Assembly (NCBI GenBank): GCA_029339195.1
Contig: JAPTJF010000036.1
Location: 167,322-231,321, forward strand
Direction of reading: 5' to 3'
Length of the DNA stretch: 64,000 nucleotides
From: Micractinium sp. NFX-FRZ
Taxonomy: Eukaryota > Chlorophyta > Trebouxiophyceae > Chlorellales > Chlorellaceae
A program made the position numbers and the translations under genes. Of the stretch, positions 1 through 11,602 are shown one piece after another. The notes beneath the pieces are model-generated. The model made no database searches and was not told where the DNA came from. It was given only the letters and a program-made list of their open reading frames with translations. How positions within the stretch are numbered: the stretch's first letter is position 1; every line of letters starts with the position of its first letter.

Positions 1-3000
1 ACCTTCCACCTGCTCATACACCACGTGAGGGGGCGTGTTATGGGGGGAGGGACGCGCACGCTTCCCAGCGGCAGGCTGCACCCCGTGCCAATGCTGTAGC
101 CTGCCGCAATGAAGCCATTCCACAGGAGAGCTGCCCAAAGATGGCCGAGAGCTAGTGCCTCTGTGTGTCAAGCTCTCGACTCCTAGCTTCCCTGTCTCCC
201 CCTCATTCCGTTGTTGAACAGGTCCTGTGCCGCTTAGAGGCGGCCACCGAGGCTGAGCAGCTGCCATCCGCCAAGCTCCCAAGTCCTCCTCTTCCCTCCC
301 CTGCCCTCCCCCTGCCCCTGCCCAGGTGCTGCGCCGGCTGGAGGCAGCCACCGAGGCGGAGCAGCTTCCCAAGGACGACCGTGAGCTTGTGCTGGCCACT
401 CGGCTGCTGCAGCTGGCGGTGGGGTGCCGGGGGATGATGCGGGACAGGGCGTACCGCTTTGCGGGTGAGGACATGTGTTCAGGGGAGTGGGGCCGAGCAT
501 AGGGGACAGGGACCGCTTTGCCAGGCAGATAGAATATGTTTGCAGTGGGGAAGAAGGGGTGCAAAGGACAAGGAGCGGGCAGCCTGGGGTGGCGGGGGAT
601 GAGGCAGGACCGGGCGGACCGCTTTGCAGGTTAGCGGGGCGTCGAAAGCAGGGCAGAGCGGGGGCTTTTGGCTGCTTGTTTTTTTTTTTGGTTGGGAAAT
701 GGGCCTCCTGCCTCTCCACCTCAACCACCCACCCACCCTGTCTGCCTGCAGATGCCAGCCCCGAGCTGCTGGCCACTTTTTACCCCACCCTGTCAGCAAT
801 CATGCTGGACGCCATGCTGCGGCAGGCAGAGGCGGAGGAGGCGGGCAGTGAGGGCGGGGCAGCGCTTCTGGCAGTAGAGCCAGGTGGGCCGGCACCCGGT
901 GGGCAGGCACACTTTTAAGGGGAACGGGCGTTTTGAGCTGCGGTCAGAGCGCAGCAGCGCAGCCCTGCCTTGCCCTGCACCCTGGGCAGCCTCACGCGCC
1001 CTCTGCCCCCCCGCACCCCTCCTTCGGAACCCTGCTGCTCAACGTGGCGTTTCCTGTCTCCCACCAACCCACTTGTCCTACTGATCACACTGTGTGTGTG
1101 TCAATACACGTGCAGATTACGAGGACCAGTACGCCCAGCAGCTGTCCCACCTGCTGCCCAAAGATGAGCTGGTGCGGAAGATCACGCAGGTGTGTGGTTG
1201 TGTGGGGGTGGGGGCGGGTGAGGGGGCGGGTCCATATTCAACAACACACATGGTAGCGGAATCGGCGCGGGCTTATGGGGGCAGTGGCAAGAGCGCAAGG
1301 TGGGGCTGGGGCGGCGCCTCCACATGTATTAGCAACATTTGGCATTGCGATAGATGTGGGGGTGTCATAAGGGAGTGTGGCACGGTCGCGCAGGACGGGG
1401 GCACCTTTGCACACAATAATAGCACTGGGATGGACACGGGGTTTATGTAAGAAGCGGCAAGGTCACGCGCGTGCAGTCATACGGCCATAATCCAGTGCGC
1501 GTGTGCCCCTCTCTGCCCCATGCGCACCTGGACCCTGGTGCATGCTGCCTCTTGCCTCCTCCTGCCTGCCTGGTCTCCCCGGCCGGCTGCCCCAACACCC
1601 GACCACTGCCACTCCCGCCGCCCTGCTTGCTCCCGGCCCTGTGTCAATTCGTCTATCTTGGCCCCCTTTTGTACCACAGGTCTATTTGCTGGAGCGCCTG
1701 GCCGCCCGCGACCTGACCACCGGCATGCTGCTGCTGCACGCAGTGGTGAGAGCCACCGCCCTGCCCTGCTCTGCCCCCGCCCACCCGCCTCGCTCTGCCC
1801 CCACCCACCCGCCTTGCAATTAGCCGTCGGGGTGCGCCGCATGGCTTGCGTGCGTGCCTGCCCAACTCCCCTCCTGAACAGTAGTTCCTCTTCTTACAAA
1901 CCCTTTCGCAGGCACGCGCCATGGAGAAAATGAGCGACAAGTCCATCCCCGAGTTTGCACCCTTTGGCTTCACTCTGGCCCTGCGCATGCAGCAGCTGCT
2001 CAAAAGTGAGGCGGTGGGCTGGGCTGGGCAGGGCGTGCGAAAGGGCAGCAGCTGCTCAAACATGGGGGGGTGGGGGTGGGGGGGGAAGGGGGTGGCTCTG
2101 AAAGAGGGCCCCCAACATTGCTGGCCCCAAACCTCGCCCATGAGAGGAACACTGACCCAAGCAGCGCCCCTGACAGCAACCGACCCCTCCCGAACAACCA
2201 CCGCCGGGTGACATGGTGTCCCTGCAGGCGGGGTGTGCGTGGTGAAGGACGCTCTTTGGGGGCTGGCCGTGGATCAGGTGCTCATCAAACTGGTGGATTC
2301 GGTCACGCAGGTGAGGAGCCCAGAGGGGGTGGCAAGAATTATAATGTGTGTGTGATTGTCTTTGCAAACTGAAACTAGGGCAGGCGCTAGGTTTCATGAT
2401 GCAACATCCGCCCGCCCGGCATGCCTGCCCCGTGCGCCCTGGGCGCAGACGCACGAGGAGGTACTGCGGCTGCTGCTGGCAGCTGCCGGGAAGCTGGACG
2501 CCATGGAGCTCTCCAACTACCTCACCCGCACCCTCAGCAACAGCAAGTGAGCTGGGGGCTGCTGGCGGGCGGCTTTTTGGGCCCCTTGGGGGAGCCTGCT
2601 TGCCTGGCTGCTGTTGTCCACACCCACACCAAGACCCGCCCTCGCTTGCAGACAGCCCGCCTGACAGACCTGTCAACCTACCCCTGTGCCACCTCAAAAC
2701 CGGCCCACCCCTGCCTCCACCTGACGGTTGCCGGGCAGTAGGAGCCGCACGGAAGCGCGGTTCAGGAAGCGCGCGATATGAAAGCTGTCACTGCGCCCCA
2801 CACCTCGCCCTCTCCCTGACTGGTGTACCCTTCCGCAGACAAGGCCGCCATTGGTCCAGAACACAAAGCTGGTTTTAACAGAGCTACCACAATGAGCTAC
2901 CCTTTACCATGCCCTGACCCCTCCTCCCCTCCCCATGCGCAGGAAGAGCCGCAAGCGGTTCAAGAAGCGCAAGCTGTTTGAGAGCCAGCACTACGAGGGC

Positions 3001-3964
3001 GACGGCCAGGGGGGCGGCTACGGCAGCGCGGGGGGGTATGCCTCGGCGGATCACGGCGAGTTTGGCGGGGGCTACAGCAGCGCAGGCGGTGAGGCTGGGT
3101 TTGGTGGGGGAGCGTGCGGCACTAAGAGGGCTTGGGTGTGTGCGCATGCAGCGAGGATGAAAAAGTTTGGGCGTGTGCTGTGGGGCAGCAAATGTGTGCG
3201 TGACAGTGTGCAGGGCACGCCTGTGAGGGCGGCGTTGCACCCGCGAGCTCAGCCTGCGACGGCGTGTGTGGTTGATGGCCTGGCTGGGCCCGTGCTCCAT
3301 GTGGCATCTCCCGAGAGCTTCAGGAGGCGGCTGGCTGGCTGCCAGGTGGGACCGCCGGCACCGCAGCGTGGCATAGCATGGCCTGTTCCGGCAGTACCCT
3401 GCATCCCGCATCCTCACTCGTTGCCACTTGTGCCGCGGCCTGGTCCCACCGTGCCTGCAGGCTACGCTTCGGCCCGAGGCCCGGCGGCAGCCGACGCGTC
3501 CGCCGATGGCATGCGCGCCACCTATGCGCTGTTTGCCAAGTGAGCACCCAGCCTGCTGCGCCTGCTGTGCTGCGCACGTGGCAGCCATGCCAGGCGGGCC
3601 TGTGCTGGTGCCGAAGCGCTTCTTTTTGCGGGGCGGGGCGGGGGGGGACGAGAGGGCGGAGAGCGGCTCAGCTAGCGTGAGCTGGGGAGCGCTGTGGGTG
3701 GGACGGGCGGGTGCACCAGGCTGCCCACGCAGGCGTGATGCCCAGCATGCTCAGCACCCAGCTCTCTCTGGATCCCTGTTTGTGCAAAGTGGTGCAAATA
3801 TCACTACCCGCAACCTCTACCATGCCCGGAGGCCCCACTGGCCCCCGACCTCCCGCCCTCTGGCTGCTCCCCATGCTATGTGTGCTATGTGCAGGGCCAA
3901 GCTTGAGCTCACGCCCAGCCTGGCTCCCAAGCTCTTTGAGTACCTTGGAGAGACGGCGGGGTGA
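1..3964 (+). CDS. Unrecognised protein, 5'-truncated (last 334 residues)
   Basis: The window opens inside an exon (1-24, followed by a GTGAGG donor). Further exons are 326-464, 752-883, 1116-1189, 1680-1745, 1912-2005, 2228-2310, 2449-2546, 2943-3088, 3461-3539 and 3895-3964 (TGA stop). Phases agree at every junction and the visible coding length is 1005 nt. The first two thirds look alpha-helical, with Leu/Ala-rich segments such as LVLATRLLQLAVGC and LRLLLAAAGKLDAMELSNYL. A strongly basic stretch (KKSRKRFKKRK, start of the 2943 exon) could be a nuclear localisation signal or nucleic-acid contact. It is followed by a Gly/Tyr/Ser/Ala-rich low-complexity part. I do not recognise the family and assign no function. 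The first intron and the one after 464 contain degenerate copies of the 326-464 exon edges. The start codon lies left of the window. Confidence 0.72.
220..263 (+). repeat. Intronic copy of the 5' edge of exon 326-464
   Basis: An AACAG acceptor-like site is followed by codons reading VLCRLEAATEAEQLP, matching the true exon start VLRRLEAATEAEQLP at 326. It is about 106 bp upstream, same orientation, and leads into a non-homologous continuation. Confidence 0.7.
581..636 (+). repeat. Intronic copy of the 3' edge of exon 326-464
   Basis: The bases run parallel to 413-469, including the end of the exon and its donor region, with scattered substitutions. A shorter fragment of the same edge lies at about 500-524. 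These copies lie downstream of the true donor at 465. Confidence 0.65.
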
Positions 3965-5000
3965 ATGGCTTGAGCAGTGAGCAGGGCGGGAAGAAGAAGC
4001 AGAGGGGGCACGGGAGGACGTGGCGCGGCAGGCTCCCGGCAACAGCTGCCCTGCCCTGTTCCTGCCCTCCTGCCCCTCCCTCCCCGTCGCTCCCAGCTGG
4101 CCTCTATACGACCATTAGCCTGTATCACAAAGGGCCTGTTGAACAAGCCTGGCAGCGGGCCTCGCGCCAAAAAATACATCAATACTGGTTTAGGGGCGCC
4201 AAAGGGAGAGGGCGTGAGCAGATTGACCGGCGGCACATTCGAGCGGGTGGAGAAAGCGCTGATGGGCAGGCTGGGCAGATGCGGAGAAAGCGCTGATGGG
4301 CAGGCTGGGCAGACGCAGTGGGGGCTATAGGGGCACTCGGTTGGTTAGGTTCGAAAACAGGCGGCATGGCAGGTGGGAGTGGGGAGCCTGCCCCGCCCAG
4401 GGGCAGATGTTGCTGCCGCTATCGAAAAAAAGAAAAAATAATAATTGGCAGATGCTTGCACAGCCACGGGCGGCGGCGGTCCTGGAGCCAGGAAGCACGG
4501 GGGCGCATGCGGTCCCAGGCACCCCTGCCCAACAGCGGGGGAGGCGGCGTCCCCGACGCCTCGGCCTGAGCAGCTCACGCCGCGTGGGACATGGCAGGGC
4601 ACGGGGCCGGCCGGCGGCAGGATACGTGTGCATGATGCAAAGAGAATTCGACACAGAGCACAGACGGGCAGCAGCCGGGGCTGCGAGGGGAACAAGGGTC
4701 ACGAGGGAACAAGAATAGAGGCGCTGGTCCTGACGGAGAGCGGGGGAGGCTGGGCCGGGAGAAGAGTGAGGGGATGCAATGCGCAGGAGCGCGGGCGAGA
4801 CTCGGCATGCGGGCCGAGGAAATGCAAGAGGAGTGAGCCGGAGGGAGAGAGAGGCCTCGTTCCTTGGCCGGCACCTGATGCCGGGGTACGCAAGGGTAGG
4901 GTAGGGTAGGGAAGCGGGGAGCGCCTGTGCACCCACTCCTTCACTGTGTGTTGCCATGGCGCCGCAGCCGCGGTGCGCAGGGGCAACGCACAGGGCGAGC
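3965..5000. other. Convergent intergenic region
   Basis: This separates the stop of the left-hand + gene from the stop of the SBP gene on the - strand, so it should hold both 3' UTRs. It contains a two-unit direct repeat at 4250-4317 (period about 34 bp) and a short GGGTA run near 4893-4912. I see no convincing coding exon. Confidence 0.6.
4250..4317. repeat. 34-bp direct repeat, two units
   Basis: Two nearly identical units beginning GAGAAAGCGCTGATGGGCAG follow each other directly in the intergenic DNA. Confidence 0.8.
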
Positions 5001-8000
5001 TCACGCGCCCGTCAGCAGCGGGCGCAGCAGCAGGAGCATCAGGTAGAGCGCTGCCAGGGAGGCGCCCAGGCGCAGCAGGCGGACGATGGACAGCGGCTGC
5101 CCGCTGGGGGAGCAGCCAGCTGCGGCGGATTGCAGGCCCGGCGGCGAACCGCTGCCAACCAGGCTCTCTACATCACGCATCATGTCCTGAAGCAGGGGAC
5201 AAGAGGGAGGAGGGCAGGGGGTGGATGGGTGGGTCGTTTGAACAGAGACTGCTGCATTCAAGCGGCACTGTTCACCCACCCTGATCCTTGTGGCCAACAG
5301 GAGGGGCGAGGTTGCCTGCCCGGCTGGAACAGCAGACGCTCGGCGGGCATAGCAGGCACAGCAGGCTGCACCGTGCATAATAATAGACGCTCGGCGGGCA
5401 TAGCAGGCATAGCAGGCACGGCTGGAAGCCAGACTCACCACGCCGGGACGGCCTGGTGCCCCATTTCTCTGCGCCGCCCGACTTCCCAGGCCGCTGCGCT
5501 GCCCCATTCAAGCTCCCTGCCCGCCCGCCTGGCCGCCTCACCTCTGCTTTCAGGGCCGCCACACTCCGGCAGGCACGTCCCCGCCCCGCCTTGCTCAGCT
5601 CGACACAATCCTCCTCCTCCTCCTCATCCTCATTGCTCCATTTGTTGGACTGCTTGCCCTCCCACACCGACACTGCAACCTTGCCGTCGTCGCTTGAGGC
5701 TGCACAAAGGGGCAGGATGGGCAGAGAGGCAGGCGGGGAGGGCCGGGGGTGTCAGCCCAGGCAGTCACACGAGGGGCGGCGGCAGGAAGATGAGCGGGCA
5801 GCTGGGAGCCGTGTGCACAACGCGGTGAGAGGGCGCACGGAACGCTTGCACCTACTGCTTGCTGGTCAGGGTTTGACAGGCACGCTCAGGCACAGGCTGC
5901 CACGTGTTGCACACAACAGTGTGCATGCTGCGCCCACCTGCGGCAACATCAGCATGTGCAGGCAGCGACGCGCTGCCGGCGCGCTGGGCGGGCAGCGACG
6001 CGCTACTGGCCCGCTGGGCAGGCAGAAGCCCGCTGCCGGCGCGCTGGGCGGCCACCGCCCCTGCAGGCTGTGGCTGATACCCCGCATCAGCTGCCGCCAG
6101 GCTGTGCGCATGCGTCAGCAGCCGCTCCAGCGCAGGGAGCCCCTGGCGGTGCGCAAAGGCGGCGGCGGTGTGTGCGGCTGCTGCCACCACTGCTGGTGGC
6201 AGAGGGGCGGCGGGCAGCGGCTGCGTGCGGTGGGGCGGCCGCGCGGGCTCCGCTGCTGCCCGCTTCTCCTCCAGAAAGGCGGCGGCCAAACCGATGTCGC
6301 GCAGCAGGTCGTGGAAGCCTGAGTCAGGGGAAGCAGAGGCAGAATGCAGTGTAAGAGCAGACCCAGGGGACGGGAGTTGCGCTGAGGCGCCCGGCTGATG
6401 CCTCGCGGGCACGGTTGAAGAAGCTTTGTGTGGGTGGCAAGGCCAGAACAGACGAGATGAAAAACAGAGATTAAGTTTCAGGCCAGGCAGGTGTCTCGCA
6501 GCAAGGCATGGACGCCTGGATCAAGCCAAGCGGCAGTGGATGGGGCGGGCTGGGGCAGCGTGCACCTCAGCCGGCGGCAGGCCACGGCGGCGGCAGGCCA
6601 CGGCGGCGGCGGCGGCAGGCCACGGCAGCGGCGAGGTGTCCAGTGCAGCGCAGCCTGCCGCTGCTTTCACCACCTGCTCCCATTATGCAGCATGCAGCCC
6701 AGGAGAACCCTGGCAGCCTCAGCCACCCACCCCCACCTGTGTTGCAGCTGTTGCCCTGCGCCTGAAGCTGCTGCACCTCTGCCGCCGCCGCGCCGTCGCG
6801 CAGCACCAGCAGCGGCGCCGGGCTGCTGAGCATGGCGGCGCGGCAGCGGCGGCTGGGCGGCGCCACGTCTGCCGGCTGCCCCACCGCCCCACCGGGGAGC
6901 TCCACCTCAAGCTCACAGCTGCCGGGGCGGAGTCCCACCGGCCGCGCCCACAGCACTGCGCTGCCGCCGCCCGGCAAGGCCTCTGGCGCTGCCCCTGCTG
7001 CTTCGTCGCTGCGCCGCGGGGAGGCGGCGTCATCGGAAGAGGCGGCGCTGGAGTAGCTGCCACCGTTGCTGCTGCGTGTGGAGGCGCTGTCGGCGCCGCT
7101 GTCGTTGCACTCGTCTGCGGCACTGCCGCCTCCTGCTGCTGCTGCCCCTCCCGCCGCCGCCGGGGCGCCCAGCGCCTGCGCGGCCTGGGCTGCTGCGGCT
7201 GCGTCGCTCCACAGCTCAACCGCCAGGTGGCGCCCTGCATGGGGAGGGAGACGGGGAGGCACACACCAGGCATGGAGGGAGCAGGGATGAGCCGAGGGAA
7301 GCATGCAGACGGCAGTGTGGCAGCGCATCATGCATGCAGGCTGCTGCATCCAAAGGGACGTGAGACGCAGGGTTCCTGCAATGGTGATGCCTGGACGCAT
7401 GGAAGAGTGCCAGAGCAAGGCGCTCAAGCAAGGGCCCCGTTCAGCTCGTTGGCAGCTGGCAAGGCAGGCCGCATTACAGCATCGCCTGTTGCGCTGTGTC
7501 ACCGGCACCCCCCGGATACAAGCGCTTCCCACGCACCAGACTGGCGAGCGAGCACGGATTGGCTCGTGCCTGCAAGGCCGCCGCTGCCAGAGCCGGGGGC
7601 GGGGTGCAGGCGCAGCTGCACCAGCGGCCAGGGCTGCCCGGGCGGCGGCACCGCCACGCATGCGGGCTGCAGCACTAGCCGCGGCTCTGCAACCTGCGCC
7701 ACCTCCTCTGCCACCGCTCTCGCCCCGCTGGCAATGCTCGCCATGCGGCCGTCCCACTGCAGCAGCGCGGCGCTGTCAGCCGCAGGGCCCTGCAGGGCTG
7801 CCGGGGTGCGCAGGGTTTGCAGCAGGTGTGCCACGCTGGCGCCTGCCAGGCTGGCAGCTTCCTGCCGGCGCAGCAGCAGGTCCACAGTGAGGTGCGTGCA
7901 GCCGGGCCTGCAGGCAGCAACAGCGGTGGCAGCAGCAGCGTCGTGGAGAGGCAGGCAGGGCATGAGGCGGGCAGATGAGCGTGCCGGGGCGCCGACCCGA

Positions 8001-9930
8001 GTGGAGGCCCCGGGCAGCAGGCGCGCCGCAGCACGGGGCGGCAGGGAGCAGGGAGGAGTTTGTGGCCCGAGAAGCGGGCACCGCCACTGTGTGAAAGTGG
8101 CAAGGACATCGGCTTGGGTGCAACCTCAGCCACAGGGCTGCCCCAGGCTGCATAACACAGCTCCCCCCGCAGAACCCCACACTGCATTGTGACATCAGCC
8201 AGGCGCACCTGATGTAGGCATCCACCAACTTGGGCGACACCTGCAGCACGGACTCGAGCTCTGCCCGAATGGTGGGGGCCAGCTGGTCGGGGGTGCACTG
8301 GAAGATCTGCGGGGCAGGAGGAAGTGAGGCGTGGGCGAGGACGTTGCTACAGGGCAGTACGGGTACAGGGGTAGCAGTACGGGCGGGGGTGCACCGCAAG
8401 ATCTGCAGGGTAAGGGGAGGCGAGGGGGTTACACACTGTTTAGAGAAAGGCTCGATGAAATGGAAGATGGTTGGCAAATGGAGGGCAGCCACACGCACGC
8501 GTGGAGGATGCTGGGGCATGCGGAGCGGGGGGCCAGGGGCAGGCACAGCGCAGGTGAGATCCAACCGTGGGGGCTGGGCCAGGCCAGCGCGCTCAGCGGG
8601 TCGCAGGGCACTGCACACGTCCACGCAGCGGCGGCAGCAGCGGCAGCGGCGCCAGCAGTGCATGCGGCACAAGCGGGGGGCCCAGTCGGTCTGACCTTCA
8701 AAGACATGCGGTGCAAGCTGGCCTCTGCAGCGTACCCATCCCCCGGCTGCGGCACTGGTGGCTGCGGCATCGGTGGCTGTGGCACCGGGAGCGGCTGCGC
8801 CTCCACGGCAGGCGGCGCCATGAGGGAGCAGGGGTCAAACTCGGGCGCCCAGTCCGCGTCCTCGATAGAAGGCATGGTGCTCAACGACGGGCGCTGCCGC
8901 TGCCGCTGCTGCTGCTGCTGCAACAGCTGCTGCTGCAGGTGCACATGCTGCATGCGCCAGGCGTGCTGATCGGCCGGCCCTGCAGGTAATGGCATGCCGG
9001 TGCCGTGATCGCTGCTGGGCAGCGGCTGCTGCTGGCAGTGCTGGGTGGCAAAGGCAGAGGTGTAGTGTGCGCCGATGGGCAGCGGCTGCTGCTGGTACTG
9101 CTGGGTGGCAAAGGCAGAGGTGCAGGGGGCGTCGTTTGGCAGCCGCTGCTGCTGGTACTGCTGGCTGGCAAAGGCAGAGGCGCAGGAGGGGTCGGCATCC
9201 AGAGGCGGTAGCTCGTGCTGTGAGAACGGGCTGCACGAGGCGGGCAGCGGCGGCGGCATGTCCAGTGCACCGGCGCTCATTGCCTGCAACAGGACAGGGG
9301 GCGAGCAGGCACAGGCGTGCGGGGTCAGCAACACATCCACGAGTTCAATTCGATGCACAGCAGAGTCGGCAGGGGCGCCTGAGCTCGCGGCCTGCGCAGG
9401 GGGCGGACGGGCACTGACAACCCACGCTTGCTCTTCCCTCTCAGTGGTGGGCAGGCAAGCGAGGGGCCAACACCCCTTTGGGCATGGCAGCGTACCTCTG
9501 AAGTGAGCGGGTTGCTGACGCTGCCGCTGCCGGTGGGCTGCGAGAGGAGTGGCCCCTGGGGCGCACGTGGGGCCACCAGCGGTGCCGGCACGGCGTGCGG
9601 GGCCATGCCATGGGGCACGCCTGCACAGGCCGGAGTCAGGGGGCGGGAGCAGGCAGTGGGGGCAGCGTTGGTGGTGGGTGAGACAGGCAGCAGGGGGGAG
9701 AGCAGGGGGTGAGGGGAGTGGTGGTTTGCACAGGCAGCAGGCCAACGAGCGCGGGCAACAAGGGCGCGCGGGCAGGCATGCAGGCAGGCCAGTGCACAAG
9801 CGCTGCGCCGGGGTGCGCACCCTTGCACTGCCACGCCGCCGGGCCGCCTAGCGGTGCATGCACACTCATTGGCTGCGAGCTGGGCGCCCCAGACGTGCTT
9901 GTGCTGCTGGGGTTGGTGTCCAGCTGAGAG

Positions 9931-9963
<33 letters not shown>

Positions 9964-11602
9964 GCAAAGCCGCGCGCCGCTGCCACCGCCGCTGCAGGTG
10001 CACGGCTCAGCACACTGCCGTTGGCGGCACCTGCCAGGCTGGCGGCGCTTGGCAGGGCCGTGGCGCTGCTCTGAGCCGCCCAGGGGCCCGTCACTGAGCC
10101 CAGCGCCGGCAGGACTGGGGGCGGCTGCAGCTGCAGCGGGCCACCCGTGGTCACCGTCACGGGGCGCACCACGAGCGCCTGCTGTGCCTGCTGCGCCTGC
10201 TGCGCCTGCGCCTGCTGGTGGTGTGAGGAAGATGACGGGTGCCACGCTGCCTGGCTCCCCGGCTGGTGCACCGAAGGCGACCCCGGCTCTGGCTTCTCTG
10301 CAGGCGCCGGTACAGGGCTGCTGCGTGCCGGCGACCCCCCCGCTGCTGCGCCGCCGCCACAGCTCCCCGCCGGCCCCTTGCACAGCAGCGACTCTGTCGC
10401 CCCGCTGCCGCTGGCGCCCGCGCTGCCGCTGGGGCCGCCGCTGGCATTGGGGGCCCCGCTGCCGCTAGGGTGGCCGCTGGCACTGGGGGCGGCGCTGCCG
10501 CTAGGGGCTCCGCTGGCACTGGGGGCGGCGCTGCCGCTGGCGCCGCCGCTGGCACCGCCGCTGGGGGTGGCTGTGCCGGTACGGGGCGCACGCTTCCGCC
10601 GCCTCGCATTGTGCGTCTCCACCGCCACCCGGCAGGTGCGCTTCTCCCTATCAAAAGCGTCCAGCGCTTGGAAGCGCCCGCACTGCAGGATCGCAGCGTG
10701 GCAGCATGGCGTCACATGTTGCGGGGGTGCGCTTGTGTTGGTGTTTGTGGGTGGGAGAGGGGGGGAAGGGAGGATGGGGTCGTGGGCGGGACCAGGCCAG
10801 CCGGGCAGGAGAGAGCAATGGCTTGCGGCGTGCACACGCAGCAAGGCAGGCGTGCCATGGCGGCTGCGAACAGAGCAGTGTAAGTTCGGCACCCCCAGGG
10901 CAGGCAGGGCCAGGGCATGAGCGGAAGCGGGAAGACTCTGCAAGCACTACGACCGCCGCGCAGCAGCTCGCGTCACAAGGCCACCCGCAGCCGCCCAGCC
11001 ACCTACTTGCGGATACGCATGTATGCACCACATGTGGAAATGCAGGGCGCCCCATTGACATTGCATTGGTGAAGTGACTGCAAACGGAAATCGCCCAGCG
11101 TCAGCACCCACCTTCTGACAGAACCGCACGTTGGCGCCGTCAATGCAGATGCAGGGCGCGGTGAAGTGGTCACGACAGACGTGATACTTCTGCACATGGT
11201 TGATGGGTGGGGAGCGGGCGGGCCGCGGGTAGGAATTGAGGAGGGAGGGACCATAGACAGGCGGCGGCACCCGTGGGCGGGCCAGGCAGACTGCTTGGCG
11301 CTTAGGGCCATGGAGCAGAGCCCCTCCCCCCCGGCATCCGCCGCTTGCGCTGCATGTGGCGGCCACAACTGGCCCCTCACCTTGTGATAAGCGAGCTGCA
11401 GTGGGTTGCTGCAGCCCTGCACCTGGCACCCCCCGCCTTGAAACCTTCTGCGGCGTTTCTTTTCAGTCGAGCCTGCGCCCTGCTGTGCAGCATCGTTCTG
11501 AGGCTCCTCCTGGGCGGGGACCTTCTTCACCGCCTGCACCGCCCTACTGTCCCACTCATAGTGGGCCTGCTGCCAGGGGGCGGTAGCTGCCTGCGCACCC
11601 AT
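5001..11602 (-). CDS. SBP-domain transcription factor, long CRR1/SPL7-like type (1188 aa)
   Basis: Exons (5'->3'): 11602-11381, 11189-11112, 10682-9821, 9620-9496, 9283-8696, 8306-8209, 7907-7537, 7234-6737, 6318-5938, 5699-5542, 5186-5001; all GT-AG and phase-consistent. An SBP DNA-binding domain spans residues ~59-131: C59, C64, C79 and H82 form the first zinc site; C98, C101 and C117 belong to the second, where residue 105, normally His, is Gln (CAA codon). A basic NARRRKR follows. SBP domains bind GTAC cores. The YIRPGCTHLTV segment (~656-666) is characteristic of long SPL/CRR1 proteins, and the C-terminus has a hydrophobic LAALYLMLLLL segment as in long plant SPLs. Exon 3 carries polyQ and Ser/Gly/Ala repeats. 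The frame stays open upstream to 11686 without another ATG, so an additional 5' exon is possible. A role in copper or hypoxia response is inference from the CRR1/SPL7 resemblance. Confidence 0.88.
5942..6060 (-). repeat. Coding tandem repeat in the SBP factor
   Basis: Exon 6318-5938 encodes successive variants of the unit SASLPAQRAG/SGLLPAQRA, a GC-rich minisatellite about 30 nt in period. It is in frame and so part of the protein. Confidence 0.75.
8381..8415 (-). repeat. Intronic copy of the 5' edge of SBP exon 8306-8209
   Basis: Read on the - strand this is CTGCAG followed by codons ILRCTP, paralleling the true exon start IFQCTP at 8306. It lies about 95 bp upstream in transcription. Confidence 0.65.
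9000..9195 (-). repeat. 60-nt coding minisatellite in the SBP factor
   Basis: Three to four in-frame units with core TSAFATQQYQQQPLP (variants SAFASQQYQQQ and SAFATQHCQQQ) lie in exon 9283-8696. The spacing of 60 nt gives 20-residue repeats of a Gln/Tyr/Pro-rich type. Confidence 0.85.
9930..9963 (-). repeat. CAG (polyglutamine) microsatellite
   Basis: About eleven CTG triplets on the + strand are read on the - strand as a run of Gln in SBP-factor exon 10682-9821. Confidence 0.9.

Noticed and set aside
4893..4912. GGGTA tandem run resembling a telomere repeat
   Set aside because: Only about three units, internal to the contig and flanked by genes. Algal telomeres are of TTTAGGG type.
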